Origin: Bacillota bacterium
GTDB taxonomy: Bacteria; Bacillota; Clostridia; Oscillospirales; Ruminococcaceae
Direction of reading: 5' to 3'
DNA length: 64,000 nt
Assembly: GCA_023433405.1 (NCBI GenBank)
Contig: JAEZCT010000048.1
Location: 1 to 64,000 of the forward strand
Shown here: positions 25,843-34,375 of the stretch, in pieces
Position numbering within the stretch: position 1 is the first letter of the stretch
Layout of the letters: every line of letters starts with the position of its first letter
Notes under the pieces: generated by a model
Seen by the model: the letters and a program-made list of their open reading frames with translations, nothing else
Told to the model about the DNA's origin: nothing
The model's database searches: none
Translations under genes and position numbers: made by a program

Positions 25843-27201
25843 ATGGACCCTGACGGTATATTGTATATCGCCCTGCTGCTGATACTGATACTGACCAACG
25901 CGTTCTTTGCCGGCAGCGAAATCGCCATCATTCAGGTCAACGACAACCGCGTGCAAAAACTTGCCGAGGAGGGCAACAAAAAGGCCCGCCAGCTGCTTAA
26001 GCTGGTATCGGAGCCCAGCACCTTCCTTGCCACAATCCAAATTGGCGTAACCATCTCGGGCTTTTTGGCCTCTGCGGTTGCCGCCGACAGCTTTGCAGAG
26101 CCGCTAACCATCGCGCTCTCCTCGTTTTTGCCGCTGCCGGCGTCGGTAATAAAGTTTATTACGGTTATCTTGGTGACGGTTATCCTATCCTATTTCTCGC
26201 TGGTCTTCGGCGAGCTGGTTCCCAAGCGCATCGCGCTGCAAAACCCCGAGAAGTTTGCCTTTTCGGTCGTTGGCGCGCTTACCATGCTTTATAAGGTAAC
26301 CCGTCCCTTCGTTTGGCTTTTGTCGCGCTCCACCAACGGCGTCGTGCGCCTTTTTGGCATCGACCCCAACCATGAGCCCGACCGGGTAACCGAAGAGGAG
26401 ATTCGTATGCTGGTGGATGTGGGCAACGAAAAGGGCGTGATTGAGGAGAGCCAGAAGGAGATGATTAACAACATCTTCGAGCTTGACGATATTACCGCCG
26501 CCGAGATTATGACCCACCGCACCGACATCCAGGGCGTAGACGTTACCGATTCCATCGCCGACGTCGTCAGCCTTGCCATATCCGAGGGCTACTCGCGCAT
26601 TCCGGTGTATGAGGACGACCTTGACAACATTCTGGGCGTATTGTATGTAAAAGACCTGCTCTGCCTGGTGGGCTGTAAGAACAGCGAGGAGTTTACCCTG
26701 CGTGACTTTATCCGCCCCGCGCTGTTTGTCCCCGAGAGCAACCATGCCAAGGAGCTGTTTAAGGAGTTTCAGGATAAAAAGATACAGTTTGCCGTGGTGA
26801 TAGACGAGTACGGCGGCACCAGCGGCGTAATTACCATGGAGGACCTGCTCGAGGCCATCGTGGGCAATATACAGGACGAGTACGACAATGAGGAAGAGGA
26901 TATTCGCCGGGTGGACGATACCACCTTTACGGTGGACGGTGCCACCAACATCGAGGAGCTTTCCGATATCCTGGATGTGGCGCTGCCGGACGACGGCGAC
27001 TACGAGACCATCGCGGGTCTGATCATCGACATCCTTGGGCGGATTCCCGGTGAGGACGAGCGCCCGAGCGTGATTGTCAACAACGTGGAGTTTACGGTGC
27101 TTAAGGTGGAGGATCGTCGCGTTGCCAGCGTAAAGGTCGTAAAGCTGCCCCCGCCCGTGACCGATGACGAAGAGGAAGAAGCCAAAAAGGACAGGGATTA
27201 G
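25843..27201 (+). CDS. CNNM/CorC-type hemolysin-family membrane protein with CBS pair
   Basis: 452 aa. Order: CNNM (DUF21) membrane domain with three to four helices (about 1-185; NAFFAGSEIAIIQVNDNRV is its signature), two CBS domains (about 205-330; MTHRTDIQGVDV and DDLDNILGVLYVKDLL), then a CorC_HlyC domain (about 345-430; VVIDEYGGTSGVITMEDLLEAIVG). Such proteins are linked to magnesium or cobalt efflux; the haemolysin name is historical. ATG 25843 follows AAGGAG by 11 nt and gives a sensible N-terminus; an in-frame ATG 31 codons upstream encodes a hydrophilic tail and has no ribosome site. Single-gene unit with strong promoter and terminator. Confidence 0.9.
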   Translation: MDPDGILYIALLLILILTNAFFAGSEIAIIQVNDNRVQKLAEEGNKKARQLLKLVSEPSTFLATIQIGVTISGFLASAVAADSFAEPLTIALSSFLPLPASVIKFITVILVTVILSYFSLVFGELVPKRIALQNPEKFAFSVVGALTMLYKVTRPFVWLLSRSTNGVVRLFGIDPNHEPDRVTEEEIRMLVDVGNEKGVIEESQKEMINNIFELDDITAAEIMTHRTDIQGVDVTDSIADVVSLAISEGYSRIPVYEDDLDNILGVLYVKDLLCLVGCKNSEEFTLRDFIRPALFVPESNHAKELFKEFQDKKIQFAVVIDEYGGTSGVITMEDLLEAIVGNIQDEYDNEEEDIRRVDDTTFTVDGATNIEELSDILDVALPDDGDYETIAGLIIDILGRIPGEDERPSVIVNNVEFTVLKVEDRRVASVKVVKLPPPVTDDEEEEAKKDRD

Positions 27202-27221
27202 TACTTAATCTCAATATGTAA

Positions 27222-27251
27222 GGGCAGGCGCGCCGTTGCGCCTGCCCTTTT
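27222..27251 (+). terminator. Intrinsic terminator after the CorC-like gene
   Basis: GGGCAGGCGC and GCGCCTGCCC form a perfect 10-bp GC-rich stem with a 6-nt loop, followed by TTTTCC and preceded by AA on the other side. Confidence 0.85.
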
Positions 27252-27322
27252 CCGCAGCCGGGATGGCGAAGGTCTTTTGCAAAAAAATCTTACGCCAACA
27301 GCCGTTTACCGTTCGGCCTTTG

Positions 27323-27514
27323 CTATTTTGCCAATGAGGAAACATCATCCACAAAGTCGGATACTGCCCGAACCGCCATCCCAATGTTCTTTTTTATTTT
27401 TCCTCTGCGGAACATTCTTCTCATTTGTTTACCGCCGCCGAGCATATAAGCTCCCGCGCCCAGCGCCGCAGCCACCATGACACCGGTGGCAATTCCAGAC
27501 ATAGTAGATTTCAT
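27323..27514 (-). CDS. Small membrane-anchored basic protein, function unknown
   Basis: 63 aa. One N-terminal hydrophobic helix (about residues 7-26, GIATGVMVAAALGAGAYML), then a basic stretch (KQMRRMFRRGKIKK) and a C-terminal amphipathic helix ending VDDVSSLAK. Layout and length resemble small YtxH-like clostridial proteins, but no function can be assigned. AAAGGA lies about 12 nt before the ATG. A promoter candidate is at 27664-27692. It is convergent to the CorC-like gene. Confidence 0.65.
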   Translation of the reverse strand: MKSTMSGIATGVMVAAALGAGAYMLGGGKQMRRMFRRGKIKKNIGMAVRAVSDFVDDVSSLAK

Positions 27515-27663
27515 AGTACTATTTCATCCTTTCAAAAAAACTGCGAATGCACTCTTTGAGAACCTTCTCCCGCACGATTGCGCGGAAACCTGGGCTATAT
27601 CTTAAGCAGGTGACCATCTGCAAGAATATTGTTACCGTTTGTAACGAACTTTATCGAAAGCAA

Positions 27664-27692
27664 ATAATAACTTCACGCCCAGTTGCGACCAA
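27664..27692 (-). promoter_or_regulatory. Probable promoter of the small membrane protein gene
   Basis: Minus strand TTGGTC, 17-nt spacer, TATTAT. Between it and the gene lies a short palindrome, GTTAC-CGTTT-GTAAC, around 27630-27645, which could be an operator. Confidence 0.45.
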
Positions 27693-28089
27693 CTTATAAA
27701 TTTACGTTTTGAACATATACTATTAAGTTCACGCTCATTTTTTTAGTTTAAATTTTAAATTCAATAAAACGCCAATTGCCGAGGGGCTTGTTTTCCTATT
27801 CTAATTGTCAAGCGACCAGCGCTTTGATATACTTGTTGCTGTGAAAACCATATAAATGCAGCGAGAGCTATTGCACCGCAAGCGGTTTTGAAACCGGAGA
27901 AAATAATGGCTATACTGTATGTAGTGCCAATATTCCATTAGCCGTGTACTACGCATATTCCACAAACGTATTGAAGAAAACACGGGGCTGATTGAAAGTG
28001 GTGTTACGGTGCCGCATACGGTAATGACAGCATAGGGGGTTTTAGTCACCCTGCCTGTTGCCGCCTAATAAGGAAAGGGATGTACTTTC
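27693..28089. other. Low-GC intergenic stretch, possible decayed ORF
   Basis: Clearly more AT-rich than its neighbours up to about 27830. A plus-strand open run of 36 codons (27925-28032, stop TAG 28033-28035) has plausible coding character (RIFHKRIEENTGLIE) but no start or ribosome site and is closed upstream by a stop. It may be the relic of a lost gene. The B6 kinase ribosome site is at its right edge. Confidence 0.3.
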
Positions 28090-28962
28090 ATGGGAACCGA
28101 TATGCAAACCGGACCCAAGCGGGTCGCCGCGATTCACGATTTATCCGGTGTGGGCAGGTGCTCGCTCTCCGTCGTTATGCCGGTTTTATCGGCCATCGGC
28201 GTGCAGGTATGCCCCATACCCACCGCCATCCTGTCCGCGCATACGGGGGGATTCGGCGAGGTGGCATTTTTTGACCTCACCGACTTTTTAAACCAAAGCC
28301 TTGCGCACTACAAAAGGGTGGGGACACGGTTTGATTGTGTTTACAGCGGCTTTTTGGGCTCGGAGCACCAGATAGACAGCTGCCTTGATTACTTTACAAC
28401 CTACAAGGATGCCTTAGCGGTCGTCGATCCCGTCATGGGTGACCACGGCAAGCCCTACAAAACCTACACGCCCGCCATGCGCGCGCGGATGGTGGAGCTT
28501 GTGCGTGTCGCCGATATCATCACCCCCAACCTCACCGAGAGCGCGATGTTGCTGGGTATGGATTTTCCCGCTTCGCTGACGCATTCGGAGGCGAAAAGTA
28601 TGCTTGCGCGCCTGAGTGAAAAAGGGCCGAAGCAGGTGGTGATTACCGGGGTGGCGATGGCGACGGGAGAGATGGCAAACCTTGGGTATGACCGGGAGCG
28701 CGGCGCGTACTGGACTGTGAAATGCAGCTATGTACCCGTTAACTATCCCGGCACCGGGGATATCTTCGCAAGCGTTTTAACCGGCTCCCTCTTAACCGGA
28801 GACAGCCTGCCCATGGCGATGCACCGCGCCACTAAATATGTGGAGCTTACCATCAACACCACCTTTGGCTTTGGTACCGAGCCGCGGGAGGGCATTATGC
28901 TTGAGAAAACTTTGCCATGGCTCGCCCAGCGGCAGATAGCGGCGGATTATAAGCCGCTGTAG
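28090..28962 (+). CDS. pdxY: Pyridoxamine/pyridoxal kinase (PdxY-like)
   Basis: 290 aa, ribokinase-like fold. It phosphorylates B6 vitamers on the 5' hydroxyl to feed pyridoxal phosphate. The N-terminus VAAIHDLSGVGRCSLSVV is characteristic of this kinase group, VVDPVMGDHGKPY holds the Mg-ATP contacts, TPNLTE is the conserved Asn box, and VNYPGTGDIFASVLTG carries the catalytic Asp in GTGD. Start at 28090 after AAGGAAAGGGA. The next gene is an ECF S component, which supports B6 uptake plus trapping by phosphorylation. A related ThiD-type kinase specificity is the main alternative. Confidence 0.88.
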   Translation: MGTDMQTGPKRVAAIHDLSGVGRCSLSVVMPVLSAIGVQVCPIPTAILSAHTGGFGEVAFFDLTDFLNQSLAHYKRVGTRFDCVYSGFLGSEHQIDSCLDYFTTYKDALAVVDPVMGDHGKPYKTYTPAMRARMVELVRVADIITPNLTESAMLLGMDFPASLTHSEAKSMLARLSEKGPKQVVITGVAMATGEMANLGYDRERGAYWTVKCSYVPVNYPGTGDIFASVLTGSLLTGDSLPMAMHRATKYVELTINTTFGFGTEPREGIMLEKTLPWLAQRQIAADYKPL

Positions 28963-29044
28963 CCAACGCGGCTCTTGTTTTTGTAAAGGCTTAAAGGCGG
29001 CTTGCACAGAAACGTTATGTATTTATGAAAGGGTGCGGTGAGTA

Positions 29045-29632
29045 ATGTCTCAGCAGAAAAAAGCTAATCAGTTAAACGTGTATGTTATTGTTGCAATTGG
29101 TCTTTTGGCGGCGCTGGTTTTTGCGGCCTCCTACCTGCGCATTAAAATTTGGACCCCCTTTGGCGACAATACGGCCTTGCATCTTGGCAATGTGATGTGC
29201 CTGCTGGCGGGTCTTTTGCTTGGCGGCGTATATGGCGGGCTTGCCGCAGGCTTTGGCTCCTTCTTTTTTGATCTTGTTGACCCTGTATACATCTCCAGCG
29301 CCCCATACACGCTGGTATTTAAGTTCCTGCTTGCGTTTGTGTGCGGCGCAATTGCCCACGCGGCGGGCAAACGAGGGGAAAAAACCGGGGTAAACGTTGT
29401 TGCCGCAATCGCGGGTTCACTTACCTATGTGGTACTGTACCTGACCAAAAGCTTTGTGTTTAACATCTGGTTTGACCGCACCACCGTCGAGGTTGCTTGG
29501 GCAAATGTCGCGATTAAGGGCGCAACCTCTCTCGCCAATGCCGTCATAGCCTGTGTGGTTGCAATACCCCTTGCCTTCGCGCTGCGCAAGGCCATTGCGC
29601 GCACCTCTATTTATAAAAAGCTGATTGGCTAG
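29045..29632 (+). CDS. ECF transporter substrate-binding (S) component, probably for vitamin B6
   Basis: 195 aa, about five to six membrane helices. The pattern ALHLGNVMCLLAGLLLGGVYGGLAAGFGSFFFDL is typical of ECF S components, with the Ala/Gly-rich helix that docks onto the EcfT scaffold. No ATPase or EcfT genes are nearby, so it would use a shared (group II) energising module encoded elsewhere. It lies 82 bp after a pyridoxamine kinase on the same strand, matching the predicted PdxU/PdxU2 type described by comparative genomics of ECF transporters. Substrate is inference from that neighbour. AAAGGG precedes the ATG. Confidence 0.82.
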   Translation: MSQQKKANQLNVYVIVAIGLLAALVFAASYLRIKIWTPFGDNTALHLGNVMCLLAGLLLGGVYGGLAAGFGSFFFDLVDPVYISSAPYTLVFKFLLAFVCGAIAHAAGKRGEKTGVNVVAAIAGSLTYVVLYLTKSFVFNIWFDRTTVEVAWANVAIKGATSLANAVIACVVAIPLAFALRKAIARTSIYKKLIG

Positions 29633-29643
29633 GGGTGCTTGTA

Positions 29644-29745
29644 ATACTAATCCCCTCAAAAAGAGTCGATAAAAATCCGCGTGAAAACCCATAAACTAAA
29701 GCTTTTCACTTGATTTTTATACTCTTTTGAATCGAATATTAGTAT
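29644..29745 (-). repeat. Dispersed palindromic element, copy E (reverse orientation)
   Basis: 102 bp with both ends intact (ATACTAATCCCC and ATATTAGTAT), opposite orientation to copies B, C and F. It begins 12 bp after the ECF S-component stop and is followed by a strong terminator. Confidence 0.9.
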
Positions 29746-29751
29746 AACCCT

Positions 29752-29789
29752 AAAAAAACCGGGACGCGTCGGCGCGTCCCGGTTTTTTT
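29752..29789. terminator. Strong bidirectional intrinsic terminator
   Basis: ACCGGGACGCG and CGCGTCCCGGT with a TCGG loop, flanked by seven A on the left and seven T on the right, so it works on both strands. It separates the convergent B6 gene pair (plus) and the second diguanylate cyclase gene (minus). Confidence 0.9.
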
Positions 29790-29805
29790 GGCGCTATAGT
29801 AACTG

Positions 29806-31497
29806 TCAAACAAGTGAGGGCGACACAGGGGAGGGCTCGCCATACTTCATTTTTCCCTTACGCCTGTACATAAAACGGTCGGCACGGTGCAGGGTGTCGT
29901 GCAGGCTGGCATCCGCTCTGGGGTCAAACTGTGCGTAACCGTATGCCACACTAAGCTCATTTGCCGTTCTCAGGTTGTACCGCATTAGCTCCTTTTGCAT
30001 CACCCTTACACATTCCAGCGCCTTTTCTGGGGTACAGTGCTCAAGAATGGTGGCAAACTCATCACCGCCAATACGAAAGCTCTTGCCATACAGCCGAAAA
30101 GCGGCAAGAATTGCCGAGGCTGCCGCCGCAATGCTTTCATCCCCCGCCTTGTGCCCATAGCGGTCGTTGGTTGCCTTTAGGTCGTTTAAGTCAAACTCCA
30201 GCACCAGTACGCCATCCGCATGACCGTGCAGCCACAGCTTTTCCAGCTCCCGGTCAAAGGCCGTGCGGTTTTGCATTCCCGTTAACACATCAAGATACGC
30301 AAGCTTTCGGTACGCGCGCGCCTGTGAGCGATACTCAGAAATGGAGAAATACCGCTGCAACGTATCAAGAAACAATACAAACACGAAAATCAAAAACCCT
30401 ATGCGAAAATAGCGGGAGGCATCCGCCGAATAAAAGAAGTAGTAGCGTATAAAATCAAAAAAGGCGTAGACGGTGAGAATGAGAAACCCCAGCATAAAGG
30501 TGCGAAACGAGGTGTCCCGGTGGGTGCGGCGCTCCGGCAGCAGCGAGGCAAAGATGGCGGCGATGGTTAGCAGCATTAACAGATGCGAGACCGGGACGGT
30601 AACCGCATAATCCATAAGCCCGGTAAACTGCATCACCGCGCAGACGGCAAAGTTTGCGGCACACAGCATAAAGACGGTAAAGAGCGGCCATTGCCGGCGG
30701 GGACGATATTCCGCCAGCACAAACAAAAGCATGGGCAGCGGGATAAGCTGTAAAAGAACATACGCCGCGGTGTAAACCCCCATAACGTTATCAATAACAA
30801 ACTGCACGGTTCTTGTTTCAATAATCGACCAGGCCGATACGGTTACAGCAAACACACCGAGATAGGCGATTCCGGCGTTACCCGCCAGGCGCTTGTGAAA
30901 CATAATAAAGATTAGTATGAGGGTAACACCCAGCAAAAATATGCAAAGACAAAGCAAAATGCCCACAAGATTCTCAGAAAAAATGTACAGCAGGTTCGCG
31001 CTTCGGCTGCCAAGGCGTATATCGCACAGCATTTTTGCGTTTCGAACGAGGGGGGAGGAAAACGCAATCTCCGCCTCTTTGCCGGACATTTCGGCGGAGA
31101 GTTTGACAAAATGCCACTGAAAACCGGGGGAACCTATGGGCCCACCGCCTACCGTCTCACCAAAGCTATAAATAGGCTGGCCGCCCACCGTAACCCGCAC
31201 GGCTTGATGGGTGGTATAAAATAACAGGGTTTGGTCTGCGTCGGGCAGCTCCGGCAGGGTTTTGCGTATGGTTACCGTCTCTCCGGGCAGTGCGTCGGTG
31301 CTTGCGGGCAGGTTTACAAGCTCTACCGAACCCGTTTCGCGCAACACCTGCCACCCCCGACCAAAACCGGCGGAGCCAACTTGCTCTTCGGCTACGCTTG
31401 GGGTATTCCAATAGCCCCCCGCAACCAAGACAAATGCCACCGCTGCCGCCGTCATTATAAAATAGACGGGGCCGGTTAATTTGTTAAGCCGTTTCAC
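29806..31497 (-). CDS. Membrane diguanylate cyclase with extracytoplasmic sensor (second copy type)
   Basis: 563 aa with a GTG start preceded by GAGGGTGGGGA. Order: anchor helix (about 11-29), extracytoplasmic domain (about 35-175; LLFYTTHQAVRVTVGG), seven or so membrane helices (about 180-390), short linker, GGDEF domain from about 405 (LAYLDVLTGMQNRTAFDREL). The active loop RIGGDEF (about 475-481) and FDLNDLKATNDRYGHKAGDE are intact, so cyclic di-GMP synthesis is expected. The I-site position reads RLYG, lacking the Asp, so feedback inhibition is probably absent. Its layout mirrors the cyclase at 19395, but sequence identity is low outside the GGDEF domain. Ligand unknown. Confidence 0.88.
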   Translation of the reverse strand: MKRLNKLTGPVYFIMTAAAVAFVLVAGGYWNTPSVAEEQVGSAGFGRGWQVLRETGSVELVNLPASTDALPGETVTIRKTLPELPDADQTLLFYTTHQAVRVTVGGQPIYSFGETVGGGPIGSPGFQWHFVKLSAEMSGKEAEIAFSSPLVRNAKMLCDIRLGSRSANLLYIFSENLVGILLCLCIFLLGVTLILIFIMFHKRLAGNAGIAYLGVFAVTVSAWSIIETRTVQFVIDNVMGVYTAAYVLLQLIPLPMLLFVLAEYRPRRQWPLFTVFMLCAANFAVCAVMQFTGLMDYAVTVPVSHLLMLLTIAAIFASLLPERRTHRDTSFRTFMLGFLILTVYAFFDFIRYYFFYSADASRYFRIGFLIFVFVLFLDTLQRYFSISEYRSQARAYRKLAYLDVLTGMQNRTAFDRELEKLWLHGHADGVLVLEFDLNDLKATNDRYGHKAGDESIAAAASAILAAFRLYGKSFRIGGDEFATILEHCTPEKALECVRVMQKELMRYNLRTANELSVAYGYAQFDPRADASLHDTLHRADRFMYRRKGKMKYGEPSPVSPSLV

Positions 31498-31718
31498 GGC
31501 TTCCCCACCCTCTTTTACCCCTTTTTAAAACTGAAGTGATGATTTTGCTGATGTAACACTGCTACATGCTATGCGGTTTTTCGTTAAAAAACAATAGCTT
31601 ATGCTAATTTGATTGCAACCCGCTTTATAACCGCGCTCCTGCGCTGTTCTTATCACAAAACCAAAAAAGCTGCCGTCCTGCCGCGTATTTGCCCGCCGCC
31701 GGCATTTCACTGAAAATT

Positions 31719-31747
31719 ATTATACATGATTTTCGATGGCGAAACAA
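31719..31747 (-). promoter_or_regulatory. Probable promoter of the second diguanylate cyclase gene
   Basis: Minus strand TTGTTT, 17-nt spacer, TATAAT (preceded by ATG). The leader to the GTG start would be about 210 nt. The rest of 31498-31832 holds no gene. No cyclic di-GMP riboswitch motif was recognised in this leader. Confidence 0.55.
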
Positions 31748-31832
31748 CCAGATATATGGACGCATTACATATTTTTTCAAAGTTTTTGTCTTTTGTTACA
31801 GCTAATATGTCAAAACAAACGCTCGTCTCGCA

Positions 31833-32321
31833 TTACAGTGCCGCCAGGCTGTAGGGTACGTCAAGCTCCCGAAACACTCTCAGCAGGCTTTCGTAGGATA
31901 AATAAACCGTGGCGGTGTTGACGTTGGGGTGTACGCCAATTCGCTGCCTTCCCGCAAGGTCGCTGTCCAGAACAACCTCCACCGCGTGTTCGGCATCATT
32001 TAGTATGCCAAAAGGCGTCACCGCCCCCTTGGTCAGCCCGAGATACCGCATTAGCCGTTCCTCCGAGGCAAAGCTCAGCGCGGTGCAGCCAATCTCCTGC
32101 CGCAGCTGCTTGAGGTCGGCGGTTTTCTCCTGCGAAAGTACCACCAAGAAATGCCGTTTTCCCTTTGCGTCCCGCAAAAACAGATTTTTTACCACCCATT
32201 CCTTATGGGGCAGCTCCAACGCTATCATTTCATCAATTGTGTACACAGCGGGATGCTCCATAAGTTCATAAGGGATATCCATATTTTTCAGGGTGTCTAA
32301 TACATTTTGCTTTTTGTCCAT
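31833..32321 (-). CDS. YbaK/ProX-type aminoacyl-tRNA deacylase (prolyl-tRNA synthetase associated domain)
   Basis: 162 aa. The YbaK/INS fold removes wrong amino acids (usually Ala) from tRNA-Pro in trans. Conserved segments: MEHPAVYTIDEM, VVKNLFLRDAKGKRHFLVVL (with the catalytic-site Lys of the VKN motif), and GLTKGAVTPFGILND, the family pattern. The start ATG at 32321 has AGAGGA 6 nt upstream; the frame extends nine codons further without support. It stands alone, between divergent promoters. Precise specificity (ProXp-ala or another subtype) cannot be resolved by eye. Confidence 0.88.
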   Translation of the reverse strand: MDKKQNVLDTLKNMDIPYELMEHPAVYTIDEMIALELPHKEWVVKNLFLRDAKGKRHFLVVLSQEKTADLKQLRQEIGCTALSFASEERLMRYLGLTKGAVTPFGILNDAEHAVEVVLDSDLAGRQRIGVHPNVNTATVYLSYESLLRVFRELDVPYSLAAL

Positions 32322-32443
32322 AACTGTTCCTCTTTTCAGCTTATTCAATTTGTCGCGTTTTTAGCAAGTCTTGGGATGCCGCGGGGGTTAGCCTTTTCCG
32401 CAATCGTTTTGGGGAAAAAAGACGCCCCGCATGTGCTGTTTTG

Positions 32444-32452
32444 TGATATAAT
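32444..32452 (+). promoter_or_regulatory. Extended -10 promoter of the ABC exporter gene
   Basis: TGATATAAT (TG-n-TATAAT) about 100 nt upstream of the ATG at 32551. No clear -35 box. Confidence 0.5.
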
Positions 32453-32550
32453 AGGAGAAGTTTCGCTGCCGGAATGCGGGATTACGCCGGATTTCGGCCA
32501 AGTATCGGGGCGCAAACGTTCCTTGTGGCCTACTTAAGGAGAAAAGCATC

Positions 32551-34308
32551 ATGCGTAGCTTAAAAAAATTTATCTCTTATTACAAGCCTTATCAGTTTTT
32601 ATTCTATTTCGACCTGTTTTGCGCGCTGGTGGTTTCGGCCATCGACCTATCCTTCCCGCTGCTGCTTAACATTTTAAGCCGGGGACTGTTTTTGGGTGAG
32701 TCGCAAAATATTCTGCGCACCATCGGCTATGTGGGGGTCGGGATGCTGGTGGTGTATGCCATTAAGTACTTCGCCCAGTACTTTATTACCTCCTGGGGGC
32801 ACATTATGGGCTCGCGGATGGAAAGCGACATGCGCCGCGACCTGTTCTCTCACCTGCAAAAGCTGAGCTTTTCCTATTATGATAAGAACAATACCGGCGA
32901 GATGATGTCCCGCATTGTCTCCGACCTTTTTGATATCTCGGAGCTTGCCCACCATGGGCCGGAGAACCTTTTTATGGCCGCCATCAAGCTTTCGGGCGCG
33001 TTTATCATCCTGCTGCTGCTCAATGTAAAGCTTACCATCCTTCTCATAGCCGTGACGGTGGGGATGATTTTGTTCTCCTTTTTCCGCAACAAACGGATGC
33101 GCATGGTTTTTATGGATAACCGCCTGAAAATTGCGGGGGTCAATTCCCGGGTGCAGGACAGCCTTTCGGGCATTCGCGTGGTGAAGTCCTTTACCAACGA
33201 GGGACATGAGAACGAACGGTTTGAACACAGCAACCGGCTGTTTCTGGAGTCTAAAAACAGCAGCTACAGAACCATGGGCAGCTATGTGGCGGGCAACTCC
33301 TTTTTTCAGGGCTTGTTTTACGCCATTATCGTGGTGGCCGGGGGCTACCTCATTGCCAAGGGAGAGCTGGTGGTTACCGACCTTGCGCTGTATGTGCTGT
33401 ATGTAAACATCTACATGAACCCCGTCGAGCTGCTTATAAACTTTACCGAGCAGTTTCAAAAGGGCTATGCGGGCTTCCAACGGTTTATGGAGATTATGGA
33501 TACCGCGCCGGATATTGAGGACAGCGCGCACGCACGGCCGCTTGAGGAGGTGCGGGGGGATATTGAGTACCGTGACGTATCCTTTGGCTATGACGGGGCC
33601 TGCGATGTGCTAAGCCATATCAACGTTACCATAAAAGCGGGCAGAACCCTTGCGCTGGTGGGACCCTCCGGCGGGGGCAAAACCACCTTTTGCTCCCTGC
33701 TTCCCCGGTTTTACGACGTCACCGGCGGCGGTATCATGGTGGACGGCAAAGACATCCGTTCCCTTACGCTGAATTCCCTGCGCTCCGCCATCGGCATTGT
33801 GCAGCAGGATGTTTACATATTCTCCGGCAGCATTAAGGAAAACATTGCCTACGGCAGGCTGGGCGCGACGGACGCGGAGATTGAAGCCGCCGCGAAAAAC
33901 GCTAACATCCACGACTTTATCCTCACTCTGCCCGACGGGTACGATACCTTTGTGGGGGAGCGCGGCACGCGGCTTTCGGGCGGGCAGAAGCAACGGCTTG
34001 CCATTGCCCGGGTATTTTTAAAGAACCCAAGGATCTTAATTTTGGATGAGGCCACCTCGGCACTCGATAATGAAAGCGAGCGCCACATCCAAGAATCCCT
34101 GGAGCGGCTTTCCCAAAACCGCACCACCATCGTCATCGCCCACCGGCTTAGCACCATTCGCAAGGCGGATGAAATTAACGTCATCACCGACGAGGGCATT
34201 GTGGAACGGGGCAGCCATGAAAAGCTGCTCGAAAACGGGGGAATATACGCCCATTACTACAACCTACAGTTTGAAACCGAGGACCAAAAGGCGCTGTTGG
34301 ATGATTAA
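32551..34308 (+). CDS. ABC transporter, fused membrane and ATP-binding half-exporter
   Basis: 585 aa, type IV (MsbA-like) half-transporter that works as a dimer. Six membrane helices span about residues 15-300, then the nucleotide-binding domain: Walker A GPSGGGKTTFC (about 371-380), Q-loop IGIVQQDVYIFSG, signature RLSGGQKQRLAIAR, Walker B ILILDEATSALD and the switch His in VIAHRLS. All catalytic residues are present, so it should be a working pump. It stands alone; no partner half-transporter gene is adjacent, so a homodimer is likely. The substrate (drug, lipid or peptide) cannot be told. AAGGAG lies 8 nt before the ATG. Confidence 0.93.
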   Translation: MRSLKKFISYYKPYQFLFYFDLFCALVVSAIDLSFPLLLNILSRGLFLGESQNILRTIGYVGVGMLVVYAIKYFAQYFITSWGHIMGSRMESDMRRDLFSHLQKLSFSYYDKNNTGEMMSRIVSDLFDISELAHHGPENLFMAAIKLSGAFIILLLLNVKLTILLIAVTVGMILFSFFRNKRMRMVFMDNRLKIAGVNSRVQDSLSGIRVVKSFTNEGHENERFEHSNRLFLESKNSSYRTMGSYVAGNSFFQGLFYAIIVVAGGYLIAKGELVVTDLALYVLYVNIYMNPVELLINFTEQFQKGYAGFQRFMEIMDTAPDIEDSAHARPLEEVRGDIEYRDVSFGYDGACDVLSHINVTIKAGRTLALVGPSGGGKTTFCSLLPRFYDVTGGGIMVDGKDIRSLTLNSLRSAIGIVQQDVYIFSGSIKENIAYGRLGATDAEIEAAAKNANIHDFILTLPDGYDTFVGERGTRLSGGQKQRLAIARVFLKNPRILILDEATSALDNESERHIQESLERLSQNRTTIVIAHRLSTIRKADEINVITDEGIVERGSHEKLLENGGIYAHYYNLQFETEDQKALLDD

Positions 34309-34326
34309 TATCCCCGCTTAAAGTGT

Positions 34327-34368
34327 AAAGGGTACCCACCGAAATGGCTGGTACCCTTTGCTTTTTTT
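34327..34368 (+). terminator. Intrinsic terminator after the ABC exporter gene
   Basis: AAAGGGTACC and GGTACCCTTT stem with a 13-nt middle that can itself pair in part, followed by GCTTTTTTTT. It faces the 3' end of pheA on the other strand; in that direction the U-run is poor. Confidence 0.85.
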
Positions 34369-34375
34369 TGCTATG

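Noticed and set aside
31498..31718. Cyclic di-GMP riboswitch in the leader of the second diguanylate cyclase gene
   Set aside because: No GEMM-type conserved core was found in the leader.
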